The translations under genes were made by a program, and so were the position numbers. Shown piece after piece: positions 21,846 through 29,226 of a stretch of 32,052 nucleotides of DNA. The stretch's first letter is position 1; each line of letters starts with the position of its first letter. Under the pieces are notes generated by a model. It made no database searches. It saw nothing but the letters and a program-made list of their open reading frames with translations, and had not been told where the DNA came from. Source of the stretch: Rhodanobacteraceae bacterium (GTDB lineage: Bacteria; Pseudomonadota; Gammaproteobacteria; Xanthomonadales; SZUA-5); the NCBI GenBank assembly GCA_016717705.1, contig JADKFD010000053.1, positions 1-32,052 on the forward strand, in the 5' to 3' direction.

Positions 21846-24125
21846 ATGGAGACGTTCACGCCCAGCCTGCGCGCGCGCTGGTGCGCGGCCCTGGCAATCG
21901 CGCTGGGTCTGCTGAACCCCGGCGCCGCGCCGGCTCAGGACGCCCTGTTCGCCAACGGCTTCGAACGCGCACTCGGCCCAGCGCCGGCAGTGCACGTGTT
22001 GCGCGACGATCGCGTCGCGACGATCGAAATGGACTACAACGCCGAAGACCCGTGGGGCCAGTTCTGGACCATGTCCGGCGCGTTGGATGACGATGCGGGC
22101 TTCCTCGTGGTCTGGTGGCCGCTGGCGGCCAGCGCGGCTGAGAAGTCGCGATTGCTCGCTGGCAACGACGCTGGCGGTGGCTGTCTAAATCCGGATCACC
22201 TGAGCGCTCCAATGCTCGCCGCGCCCACGCTGGACTTGCCGCCCGGTGCGCGCTGGCTGGTGACTGGCAACCGCCGGGTGCAGTTGCAGCCGCTGCTCAA
22301 CGACGCGCCCTACCAGGTGCGCGTGCAGCGCCTGAGTGCCCGCGGGCAGATCAACAGTCAGGCGACGCTGGCCAGTTTCAATGGCGGCGATGGCACGCGC
22401 GTGGCCGCGCTGCGCGCCAGCCTGACGTGGCTGGATGACTTCAACCTGCCAATGGGCGCCGCCGACGAGCGCCTGTGGAACAACGCGGCCATGGTGTCGA
22501 CCGATCCGCGCTTCAACCTGTTCTTCATCAACGACCAGTATCACGCACATACGCTCAACGGCACCAAGGTCGAGAACACCGGCGACAAGTCGCAAACCTC
22601 GCAACGCTTCCGCAAGCAGGTGCGCATCGCGCCGAGCGGCCGTCGACGCATCGTCTTCGACATGGATTCGCCGCTCAGCCCGCGTTCGGTCTGGTACCTG
22701 GATCTCAATCCGATCCCGACCGAACTCACCGGTCACGCCAGTTTCTTCGACGAGGAAGGCGCGCTCGGCATGCCCGCTGGCATCCTGCGCCTGCGCGCGC
22801 AGGGACAGATGCTGAGCGCCAGCATCGTCGACCTGCAGGGCGCGTCGCACCAGATCGCCAGCGTCGACATGGAGGATCTCGGGCGCCAGGCGATCACCAA
22901 TGTGCGGCGCAGCTTCGACGTGCGCGTCGGCACCACGGGCATCCAGGTCTTCATCGATGGCCGCAGCGTGATCGACGCGAACTCCGCGCCGTACCAGCTG
23001 CCGGCGGCCGACTACGAACTGCTCTGGGTCGGCTTTGGCTACAACACGGCCAAGGATGGCGTGCCCTACTTCCTGCTGCACTGGGACAATTTCGGCTTCG
23101 ACGGCCCGATCGTCGACCCGCGCACGGTGCACAACTACGTGACCCGCATCGAGGGCACCGATTACCAGAAATCGCAGCGCTGGGATCAGACCTTCCCGAC
23201 CTTCACCGTCAACATTCCCGACAGCCTGCAGCCGGTAACGGCCGGCGCGACCGCGCAGGCCTGGTTGGTCTACACCTACCAGATGGGCGACTACTCGACG
23301 CTGAGCGTGCTGCCGACCGACTTCGTGCGTGTCAATGGCGCCGTCGAGCATCCGCTGCCGCAGCCGCGCAACAACACGGCGCCGACCAATCCGGCGGTGA
23401 TGGCCTGGGGCGTGCCGCATACCGGGCGCATCAAGCTCGGCGATCTGGTCCAGGGCGGCGCCTCGCCACTGCTGATCGGCAACAACAGCTTCCGCTTCTT
23501 CGCCGACAGCGCCGGACTGTTGAACGTGCATGTCGAAGTGCTCTACCCGCCGGGCAGCGCGCCGACCTACACCCCGCCGGCAGCCATCCATCACTTCCCG
23601 CTGCACGCCGAGTTGCCGCGCCTGGGACCACCCGCGCGGCTGCAGCGCATCGGCGACGTGGATGTCGGCGACGATCAGCATCTGGGCGCGGACAACTACA
23701 CGCGTATCCCGGTCAGCGGGCTGGTGCCGCTCAATATCGAAGTCGGCAACCGCAGCTGGGCCGGCTGGGCGCCGCAACTGATGCATGTGCCGGTACAGAG
23801 CACGGAAATCTGGAGCGCCGGTGGCGCCGCCGGCATCGCCATGATCGAAGTCTTCCTGCGCCGCGTCGGCAGCGGCAGCGGACCGGGTGAGCGCATCGCA
23901 CTGATCAACACCGCCATCGACGCACCCGCGCCGCAAGGGCGCTACCGGCTGGACTTCGACTCACGCGGATACGCCGACGGCGACTACGAACTCTTCGTCC
24001 AGGCCACCACACCTTCAGGGCTGAAGAGCCATCCGAGCTACGGCAACGAGACCTACCTGTTCGACGCCAGCGCGCTGTCCGGCGCCTACTACCCGATGCC
24101 GATCACCATCGACAACACGCCCTGA
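21846..24125 (+). CDS. Large secreted protein of unknown function with a lectin/glucanase-like region
   Basis: The 759-residue protein begins with a signal peptide (residues 1-30, RWCAALAIALGLLNPGAAPA). Right after it comes QDALFANGFERALG, a motif similar to GGDGFE in the metalloprotease at 2598. Residues about 210-430 (LDDFNLPMGAADERLWNN ... YELLWVGFGYN ... YFLLHWDNFGFDGP) look like a beta-sandwich of the concanavalin A/laminin G type. Later parts are also beta rich (VDVGDDQHLG, SWAGWAPQLMHVPVQS) and may be further Ig- or lectin-like domains. I see no catalytic motif. ATG 21846 is taken as the start because it gives a clean signal peptide; TTG 21819 is an in-frame alternative. A surface or periplasmic binding role is plausible. 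Function unknown. Confidence 0.75.
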   Translation: METFTPSLRARWCAALAIALGLLNPGAAPAQDALFANGFERALGPAPAVHVLRDDRVATIEMDYNAEDPWGQFWTMSGALDDDAGFLVVWWPLAASAAEKSRLLAGNDAGGGCLNPDHLSAPMLAAPTLDLPPGARWLVTGNRRVQLQPLLNDAPYQVRVQRLSARGQINSQATLASFNGGDGTRVAALRASLTWLDDFNLPMGAADERLWNNAAMVSTDPRFNLFFINDQYHAHTLNGTKVENTGDKSQTSQRFRKQVRIAPSGRRRIVFDMDSPLSPRSVWYLDLNPIPTELTGHASFFDEEGALGMPAGILRLRAQGQMLSASIVDLQGASHQIASVDMEDLGRQAITNVRRSFDVRVGTTGIQVFIDGRSVIDANSAPYQLPAADYELLWVGFGYNTAKDGVPYFLLHWDNFGFDGPIVDPRTVHNYVTRIEGTDYQKSQRWDQTFPTFTVNIPDSLQPVTAGATAQAWLVYTYQMGDYSTLSVLPTDFVRVNGAVEHPLPQPRNNTAPTNPAVMAWGVPHTGRIKLGDLVQGGASPLLIGNNSFRFFADSAGLLNVHVEVLYPPGSAPTYTPPAAIHHFPLHAELPRLGPPARLQRIGDVDVGDDQHLGADNYTRIPVSGLVPLNIEVGNRSWAGWAPQLMHVPVQSTEIWSAGGAAGIAMIEVFLRRVGSGSGPGERIALINTAIDAPAPQGRYRLDFDSRGYADGDYELFVQATTPSGLKSHPSYGNETYLFDASALSGAYYPMPITIDNTP

Positions 24126-24154
24126 CGAAAGTAGCTCGCGTTGGCCGCGCAGTA

Positions 24155-24240
24155 CGTAGCCCGGTGTACGCGCGCAGCGCGTTCACCGGGTGCTTGCGGC
24201 AAGAACCCGGTGAGCGGCTGACGCCGCACACCGGGCTACG
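24155..24240. repeat. REP-like paired hairpin, family E
   Basis: CGTAGCCCGGTG at the left and CACCGGGCTACG at the right are perfect 12-bp inverted repeats. An inner pair (TTCACCGGGT and ACCCGGTGAG) gives two nested hairpins. It sits between the convergent secreted-protein and TetR genes, and may end both transcripts. Confidence 0.75.
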
Positions 24241-24249
24241 CACCGCCCC

Positions 24250-24816
24250 TCAACGCGCCACCTGCAACGCCCCACGCGCCGCGATGCCGGCATCGCTCAA
24301 AGATCGCGCAAGATCGCCCGCACTGACCGCACTGACACCATCCAGCCACGCGCCAACACCGGCCAGCAGCAAGCCCGCCAACTGCACCGCAGCCAGCTTC
24401 GGCGGCACCCGCAGAGGTTCGAAAGACCGCAGCCGCTGTTCAACCAGGTCCACCAGCACACGGTGGGCACGCCGACCCACCGCCCCGCGCAGAATCCCCA
24501 GTGCCAACGCACGATTGCTCCAGAAATGATCCAGGATCCGCTCCACGCCAGCCAGCCGATCAATATCGACGATGGCATCGGCGAGCACACCCAGCGGCCC
24601 GCACAGGCTGGCGGCCAGCAACTCGTCCTTGCCGCGAAAGTGCTCATAGAAGGTCGATCGTGCCACCCCCGCACTCGCGACGACCTGGGCGACGCTGATC
24701 GCGTGATAGGGGTGCGTGACCACCAGTTGGAAGAAGGCCTGCATCAGCGCCGAGCGGCTGCGCTGACTACGCAAGTCGGCGGCCACCGTCTGGGTTTGGG
24801 CGTTCAAGTGATTCAA
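24250..24816 (-). CDS. TetR family transcriptional regulator
   Basis: The 188-residue repressor has an N-terminal HTH (about residues 16-62): RSALMQAFFQLVVTHPYHAI, then SVAQVVASAGVARSTFYEHF and RGKDELL, the standard TetR pattern. The C-terminal part is a ligand-binding helical bundle with hydrophobic LAGLLLAGVGAWL. The start is taken as TTG 24816, with GGAG ten bases upstream. An ATG at 24915 would overlap the start of the divergent gene. The 97 bases between the two genes contain an inverted repeat suited to a TetR operator, so it likely represses the membrane protein gene and itself. Ligand unknown. Confidence 0.82.
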   Translation of the reverse strand: MNHLNAQTQTVAADLRSQRSRSALMQAFFQLVVTHPYHAISVAQVVASAGVARSTFYEHFRGKDELLAASLCGPLGVLADAIVDIDRLAGVERILDHFWSNRALALGILRGAVGRRAHRVLVDLVEQRLRSFEPLRVPPKLAAVQLAGLLLAGVGAWLDGVSAVSAGDLARSLSDAGIAARGALQVAR

Positions 24817-24834
24817 GGCGAGCCAACTCCAGTT

Positions 24835-24861
24835 TCCGGACGATCGCGCAGGATTGTCCGG
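24835..24861. promoter_or_regulatory. Candidate operator of the TetR regulator
   Basis: TCCGGAC (24835-24841) and GTCCGG (24856-24861) form an interrupted inverted repeat within the divergent promoter region. Size and position suit a TetR dimer site. It is a sequence-only suggestion and could be chance. Confidence 0.35.
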
Positions 24862-24913
24862 CAAATGTTCCACCTGCCTTGCCAGTATCGCGGCGTTCCC
24901 AAGGACTTTCCCC

Positions 24914-25567
24914 ATGAATACTGCCGACAACCCTTCCCCCGCCCGCCAGCCGCTGCTGGGCGGCATGCTGATCACACTCGCCGTGCTGTCCCTGTTCGCC
25001 ATGCTGCACCATCCGGTGGCGCACAGTAGCGGCGCGCAATCCCACAGCGAAGCGATGGTCCGGATCGCCGGTCTGGCGCGCCTGGTCCACGGCGCACTGA
25101 TCGCGACGATGACCCTCAGCCTGGTCCTGCTCGGCGAATTCGCACGACTCAAGGTGCAACGCGCCGCCTGGATGCGTGCAGGTTTCATCGTCTACCTGAT
25201 CGGAACCCTGCTACTTTGCGGCGCCGCCTTGATCAACGGTTTTGCCGTCCCCGCATTGGCCGAGTCCGCCGCTGCCAATGCCGTCGGCATCGAGGCCGCA
25301 TACGCGCTGGCCTGGCAGTTCAATCAAGCCCTCTCAGGCGCCGGCACCATCGCGCTCGCCGCCGGCATGGCCATCTGGTCGATGGATCTGGTGCGCGCGG
25401 CGGGTCTGACACGGCTGACCGGAGGCTACGGCATCCTCGCCGGATCCGGCTTGGCACTGGCACTGGCCGGCGGCTGGCTGCAACTCAAGGTGCCGGGCAT
25501 GCTGCTGGCATTGGTACTGCTGGCGATCTGGCAGGTGTCCGCAGGCGTGCTGCTGATGCGCAAGTGA
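24914..25567 (+). CDS. Six-helix integral membrane protein
   Basis: The 217-residue inner-membrane protein has about six hydrophobic segments (residues ~16-33, 53-73, 87-108, 137-158, 168-189, 193-213). There is an HHPVAHSSG loop with two histidines after the first helix. No transporter signature is evident. The start at ATG 24914 follows AAGGA at a normal distance. The gene is divergent from the TetR gene, which probably controls it. Its job may relate to stress or efflux, as for many TetR targets, but nothing in the sequence proves this. Confidence 0.8.
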   Translation: MNTADNPSPARQPLLGGMLITLAVLSLFAMLHHPVAHSSGAQSHSEAMVRIAGLARLVHGALIATMTLSLVLLGEFARLKVQRAAWMRAGFIVYLIGTLLLCGAALINGFAVPALAESAAANAVGIEAAYALAWQFNQALSGAGTIALAAGMAIWSMDLVRAAGLTRLTGGYGILAGSGLALALAGGWLQLKVPGMLLALVLLAIWQVSAGVLLMRK

Positions 25568-25601
25568 GCGGGTGCACGGGGTGTCATCGGCGCACCAAAC
25601 C

Positions 25602-25630
25602 TGTGGGAGCGGGTTTACCCCGCGAGCTTT
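25602..25630. repeat. REP-like element, family B, copy 2 (single arm)
   Basis: TGTGGGAGCGGGTTTACCCC, followed by GCGAGCTTT, matches the left arm of the complete inverted pair at 3832-3885. The right arm is absent here; a family A repeat begins 11 bases further on. Confidence 0.65.
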
Positions 25631-25640
25631 GGCTTTGGAA

Positions 25641-25714
25641 GTAGGTCACGTTGCCCGCAGGGCTACGTGACAGGAATCCCGATGTCACGTAGGCCTGCGG
25701 CCAACGTGACCTAC
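25641..25714. repeat. REP-like palindromic element, family A, copy 3 (most perfect)
   Basis: This 74-base element has perfect 13-bp terminal inverted repeats, GTAGGTCACGTTG and CAACGTGACCTAC. The inner arms GGCTACGTGAC and GTCACGTAGGCC are also inverted. It can form one long stem or two hairpins. It lies between a membrane-protein gene and the tmRNA promoter. Confidence 0.88.
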
Positions 25715-25794
25715 GAATCAACGGCTTACGGGATGTTCGGGAAAGAGTTGCCGCCAGCCAAACCACGAACCTGAACAGATCGCACATGCCGTCA

Positions 25795-25823
25795 TTGCAA
25801 CCCCGCCCCCCTGCCCCTACACT
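25795..25823 (+). promoter_or_regulatory. Sigma-70-type promoter of ssrA
   Basis: TTGCAA (25795-25800) and TACACT (25818-25823) are separated by exactly 17 bases. They lie 13 bases before the 5' end of the mature tmRNA. Spacing and consensus fit a housekeeping promoter. Confidence 0.7.
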
Positions 25824-25836
25824 GGTGTTGCACAAA

Positions 25837-26189
25837 GGGGGCGCATTTGGCTTCGACGGAAGTCACGAGACCTTGGGTGCATGCCGAGGGGGTAGCTTTC
25901 CTCGTTAATCCAGCTGCAAGACTCTAGTCGCGAACGACGAAGTCTACGCTCTAGCAGCCTAAGGGCTGCTTAACCACTCTACCTTGTGTCTGTGCTCGGT
26001 AATGGTGGGTCAGAATCACAGAATCGTGAGCCAGGCGGGCCTGACGTCGGCAACTAAAACTTCCAGGCTGGTCACGCAGCTTTCCTGTCGGTTGGAGCGC
26101 GGCGTGACGAGATCTGATAATCGACTAAGCATGTAGATCGCAAGATGTAGGGCTTGCGGACGGGGGTTCGACTCCCCCCGCCTCCACCA
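25837..26189 (+). ncRNA. ssrA: Transfer-messenger RNA (tmRNA), tag ANDEVYALAA
   Basis: tmRNA rescues stalled ribosomes with SmpB and adds a degradation tag. The 5' GGGGGCG (25837-25843) pairs with CGCCTCC (26179-26185), with one G-T pair, to form the acceptor stem. A T arm with loop TTCGACT and the encoded CCA end (26187-26189) complete the tRNA-like part. The tag reading frame starts at GCG 25930 and ends at TAA 25960-25962, giving ANDEVYALAA. The usual gammaproteobacterial tag is ANDENYALAA or close, so Val at position 5 is a small departure; the YALAA end recognised by ClpXP is kept. Length (353) is typical. The adjoining DNA downstream belongs to a mobile element. Confidence 0.97.
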
Positions 26190-26197
26190 ATAGAGAG

Positions 26198-26228
26198 AAT
26201 CCCAACCCTTATCGGTTGGGATTTTTTT
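26198..26228 (+). terminator. Rho-independent terminator of ssrA
   Basis: AATCCCAACC (26198-26207) pairs perfectly with GGTTGGGATT (26214-26223) around the loop CTTATC, followed by a T run to 26228. It starts eight bases after the CCA end of tmRNA. Confidence 0.93.
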
Positions 26229-26446
26229 GCCCGTAACGCCAGTGCTGGCGCGGTTTCCGGGGTTGGTCTCTTGAGCACGCCCCGCCCGAATGTGTCGTTC
26301 CAGGCGCGCTCGGCGCCGATTTCCTCTCTCTATTCTCTGCGACCCTCTTGAGCATTCAAGACGCGAAACCCTGATCGGACGGGGCTTTGCAGCACATCGG
26401 TTTGCATCTTCGTTTGCCAGGGCGCTGCGACCGAGAGCGCAAGAGC
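26229..26446. other. Junction between ssrA and the mobile element; no gene seen
   Basis: No credible gene. CTCTTGAGCA occurs twice (26268-26277 and 26345-26354), a 10-base direct repeat 77 bases apart that could be chance. No second copy of the tmRNA 3' end was found here or elsewhere in the window, so the element's other attachment end is not within the window. Confidence 0.45.
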
Positions 26447-26466
26447 AAAAAAGCCGGCCTTCCGGC
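26447..26466 (-). terminator. Rho-independent terminator of the recombinase operon
   Basis: On the minus strand GCCGG-AAGG-CCGGC is followed directly by six T residues. It lies about 85 bases after the stop of the last element gene, beyond the two poly-G tracts. Confidence 0.75.
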
Positions 26467-26488
26467 GGCACGATTGCGGAAATAGCCA

Positions 26489-26521
26489 GGGGGGGGGGGG
26501 GGGGACGGCGGGGGGGGGGGG
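26489..26521. repeat. Two poly-G tracts (16 G and 12 G)
   Basis: Sixteen G residues (26489-26504), then ACGGC, then twelve G residues (26510-26521). They lie between the stop of the last element gene and its terminator, so the transcript of the minus-strand operon would carry long C runs. Such long homopolymers are rare in bacterial chromosomes. They may be slippage-prone or G-quadruplex-forming DNA, or an assembly or sequencing artefact. Confidence 0.8.
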
Positions 26522-26550
26522 TTCCTTGGGGTGGTTTCCGGACGCAGGTG

Positions 26551-27024
26551 CTATCCGGTGTTTAGCGCCGTGCGCTGCTCCAACCAGGACGGCGACAACT
26601 TGCCGCGCAACAACTGACTGATGCCCACGGGCGTCCGTCCGAGGGCGATGCCCTCGATTAGGTCGGGCGCCAGGTGCGCCAGACGAAACAACTTGCTTGC
26701 TTGGCCAAGGTCGATGCCTTCGGTCACGGCGATCTCGGTCATGGAACTGCATCGCCCCTCCTCCAGCAGTCGTTGCCAGTGGTGTGCAAGTCCCAGCGCT
26801 CGCATCAGCGCTGTGTCTTCGGCGGCGGCGCGCACCTCTCGATCCCGCTCGGCTTCTCGCAGGAACTCCTGCGGCGCGTCGAGTGGCGTCACAATCTCTC
26901 GTTTGCAGCCCCGCTTCACCAGCGCCCAGGGAACGAAGGTCTCCAACTGAACGCCACCGGCAGGCAGCGGCGTCTGGTAGGTCACCGGGTCGCCCTTGAC
27001 CCGGCCTCGGTGCTTGCGACTCAT
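26551..27024 (-). CDS. Element-encoded small HTH protein 2 (ParB/KorB-like HTH)
   Basis: This 157-residue protein is probably DNA binding. The region SSMTEIAVTEGIDLGQASKL, followed by FRLAHLAPDLIEGIALGR, resembles the HTH of ParB/KorB-type proteins. It is a paralogue of the gene just upstream: both share FVPxA..RRG, (A)xxWQ.LL..G, an S-x-IA-type helix-turn-helix and LAPD[IL]IE. A central insertion with acidic and basic runs (EFLREAERDREVRAAAED) is absent from the partner. The ATG (27024) overlaps the partner's stop by four bases. It is probably a regulator or recombination accessory of the element; the exact role is unknown. Confidence 0.72.
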   Translation of the reverse strand: MSRKHRGRVKGDPVTYQTPLPAGGVQLETFVPWALVKRGCKREIVTPLDAPQEFLREAERDREVRAAAEDTALMRALGLAHHWQRLLEEGRCSSMTEIAVTEGIDLGQASKLFRLAHLAPDLIEGIALGRTPVGISQLLRGKLSPSWLEQRTALNTG

Positions 27025-27392
27025 GCGTCCCCCTCGAAGCTCGCCAACAGTTCCCGTTGGGCCTGCCAATCCACGGGCAGGCGATTGCGCTGAAACCACA
27101 TCAGGGTCAGGCGGCGCGGCTGCCGCCCAGCCATCCACTGCTCGATGATGTCCGGAGCGAGCAGGGTCAGACGCAGCAGTTCGTTGATCACGGAGTGGTG
27201 CAGCTTTTCGGCCCGCGCAATGGCCGAACCGCTGCTCATCGCGCCGCTGTTGAGCAGATGCTGCCAGTAGTAGGCGCGCGCCAGCCCTTCGATCAGAGTG
27301 ACGTCGTGGGCGTGGCGGTCGCCAACGGCGAGTCGCTGGACACCACGTCGGCGAAACGCCAGTGGCACGAAGGATTCGAGCGCGTCATCCAT
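27021..27392 (-). CDS. Element-encoded small HTH protein 1 (ParB/KorB-like HTH)
   Basis: The 123-residue protein carries LARAYYWQHLLNSGAMSSGS, then AIARAEKLHHSVINELLRLT and LLAPDIIEQWMAGRQP. This reads as an HTH (IARAEKLHHSVINELLRL) placed as in KorB/ParB proteins. It is paralogous to the next gene. Its ATG (27392) shares one base with the recombinase stop (TGATG), so the two are coupled. Candidate roles are control of the recombinase operon or a recombination directionality factor; neither is shown by the sequence. Confidence 0.75.
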   Translation of the reverse strand: MDDALESFVPLAFRRRGVQRLAVGDRHAHDVTLIEGLARAYYWQHLLNSGAMSSGSAIARAEKLHHSVINELLRLTLLAPDIIEQWMAGRQPRRLTLMWFQRNRLPVDWQAQRELLASFEGDA

Positions 27393-28780
27393 CAGTGCTC
27401 GACCTCCAGCAACTCAGCGCCGATGCTTTCTGGCGCGAATTCCTTAATCAGCGCGTTCCAGCCGATCTCGCGCCACTTCACCCTAATCCCCTGCACAGGC
27501 CCTGCGTCGACGAGATCGATACGCTCGATCATCAGATTCGCGACACGGTGGCGCTCGACTGGAAACAAGTGATCCCAGACGTCGTTGAGGCGGCCCATGG
27601 CCATCACCGTCGTCACCTCGTCGATCTGCGCACCGTGGCGCTGGATGTGGCGGACGACGGACGCCACCGACTCTGGACTGGTCAAGACCGTCCGAATCTG
27701 CGCCACCACTGCGGCTTCAATCTCGGCCGCAGGCAGTCGCTCGTAGTTCTTGCCTGGCGCGCCGAAGCGACTTTCCGACTTGGACACGTAGTAGTGGTAC
27801 TTGCGCCCGTTCTTGCGCGAGTAGGTCGGATACATTCGCTCACCTGACGGGGCGTACAGCAGGCCTCGTAGCAATGCGTCGGTACGCGACCTGATCTTGG
27901 TTTCCACCGAACGCGTATGGCCATCGCGGGCCAACACCTGGTGGACGCGACCCCACAATCCCGGATCGATGATCGCCGGGTGCGCGCCCGGGAACCAATT
28001 CCCTTTGTGCGACAACTCACCCAGATAGATGCGATTTCGCAAGAGCTTGTGCAGATACTTCTTGTCGATGCGTGTGCCGATTCGCGTCTGACCATCCTGT
28101 GTTGTCCAGGCCTTTGTGGTGATGCCCTCCATGGCGAGGTTGGCGGCGATCTGCGTGGGCGAGCCGACGGTAAGCATCTCCTCGAATACGCGCCGCACGA
28201 CCGCGGCCTCGACTCGGTTGACGATCAAGAGCCGTTTCTCGACGTCGTAGCCGAGTGGCGGCACACCGCCCATCCACATCCCTTTGCGTTTGCTGGCGGC
28301 GATTTTGTCGCGGATGCGCTCACCGGTGACTTCGCGCTCGAACTGGGCGAAGGACAGCAGCACGTTCAGCATCAGCCGCCCCATCGATGTCGTGGTGTTG
28401 AACTGCTGGGTCACCGAGACGAAGGAAACGCGATGACGCTCGAACACCTCGACCATCTTCGAGAAGTCAGCGAGGCTGCGCGTCAGGCGGTCGATCTTGT
28501 AGACCACCACGATGTCGATCAGGTTGCGCTGGATGTCGGCCAGCAGGCGCTTCAAGGCGGGACGGTCGGTATTGCCGCCGGAGTAGCCAGGATCGTCGTA
28601 GTCGTCCGCAACCGGAATCCAGCCCTCGGCGCGCTGGCTGGCAATGTAGGCCTGCCCTGCTTCCTTCTGCGCGTCGATGGAGTTGAATTCCTGATCGAGT
28701 CGCTCGTCTGAGGACACGCGACAGTAGACCGCGCAGCGCTTGCGCGGTTTGCTGGTGGCAATCTGCGTGGCCTCGGTCAT
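27392..28780 (-). CDS. Large serine recombinase (site-specific integrase/excisionase)
   Basis: The 462-residue recombinase should cut and rejoin DNA through a serine phosphodiester. The N-terminal resolvase domain (about 14-160) has YCRVSSDE with catalytic Ser23, YDDPGYSGGNTDRPAL and VVYKIDRLTRSLADF. It is followed by the 'recombinase' domain (about 172-290: GVPPLGYDV, LLRNRIYLG, HPAIID). The region where many large serine recombinases have a zinc ribbon reads LLRGLLYAPSGERMYPTYSR, without the cysteines, as in a proteobacterial subgroup I know. ATG 28780 has GGGAGG at seven bases, and overlaps the DUF2924 stop by four bases (ATGA). It is the likely motor of the element lying beside ssrA; the target site is not proven. 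Confidence 0.93.
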   Translation of the reverse strand: MTEATQIATSKPRKRCAVYCRVSSDERLDQEFNSIDAQKEAGQAYIASQRAEGWIPVADDYDDPGYSGGNTDRPALKRLLADIQRNLIDIVVVYKIDRLTRSLADFSKMVEVFERHRVSFVSVTQQFNTTTSMGRLMLNVLLSFAQFEREVTGERIRDKIAASKRKGMWMGGVPPLGYDVEKRLLIVNRVEAAVVRRVFEEMLTVGSPTQIAANLAMEGITTKAWTTQDGQTRIGTRIDKKYLHKLLRNRIYLGELSHKGNWFPGAHPAIIDPGLWGRVHQVLARDGHTRSVETKIRSRTDALLRGLLYAPSGERMYPTYSRKNGRKYHYYVSKSESRFGAPGKNYERLPAAEIEAAVVAQIRTVLTSPESVASVVRHIQRHGAQIDEVTTVMAMGRLNDVWDHLFPVERHRVANLMIERIDLVDAGPVQGIRVKWREIGWNALIKEFAPESIGAELLEVEH

Positions 28781-29226
28781 TGCGCACCTCCCTTGCTGAG
28801 ACCGAAGAACAGTGGTCCCGCCCAGTGCGTGCCAGTGATCGCGCGCGCCACCGCGGTCAGGCTCTTGAAGGTCTTGCCCCTGTACTCGAACAGGCCTTCG
28901 GCGGTGACGGTCACCTTGTGCTCGCGCTCGCCCCACTCGCGCAAGAGGACCGTGCCCGGCGCGAAATGAAAGTCACGCGGTCTCGCCCGCAGCTTGATTT
29001 GCGAATGCTTCGCACCGATGGCCTCCAAGCGCTGGCGCGTGGTCGTTGACAGCGCACCGAAGGCTTCCTCCTGCAGCTTGTAGGCGATGCGCGACTCCAG
29101 GAACGCCCGGTTCGGGTTCATGGGGCGACTCGTGAAGTAGCGGTCCCATAGGACCCATACCTCCGCTGTAGGCAATCGGGACAGATCGGCAATGCGTGCC
29201 GCCATGGTTGCTTGCTTGTCGTTCAT
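28777..29226 (-). CDS. DUF2924 family protein
   Basis: The 149-residue protein of the DUF2924 family is of the kind often seen just before recombinase genes in proteobacterial mobile elements. RIADLSRLPTAEVWVLWDRYF and NPNRAFLESRIAYKLQEEAFG are its typical N-terminal block. The second half has PGTVLLREWGEREHKVTVTA followed by FEYRGKTFKSLTAVARAITG, a pattern also found in DUF2924 proteins (a short beta-hairpin and helix, thought to bind DNA). Start ATG 29226 has AGAGG upstream. It overlaps both neighbouring genes by four bases. Its function in the element is not known; I infer a recombination or DNA-binding accessory. Confidence 0.82.
   Translation of the reverse strand: MNDKQATMAARIADLSRLPTAEVWVLWDRYFTSRPMNPNRAFLESRIAYKLQEEAFGALSTTTRQRLEAIGAKHSQIKLRARPRDFHFAPGTVLLREWGEREHKVTVTAEGLFEYRGKTFKSLTAVARAITGTHWAGPLFFGLSKGGAQ

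Noticed and set aside
26016..26471. 151-codon minus-strand frame across tmRNA and its terminator
   Set aside because: It is antisense to tmRNA and its terminator; no ribosome site or recognisable protein.
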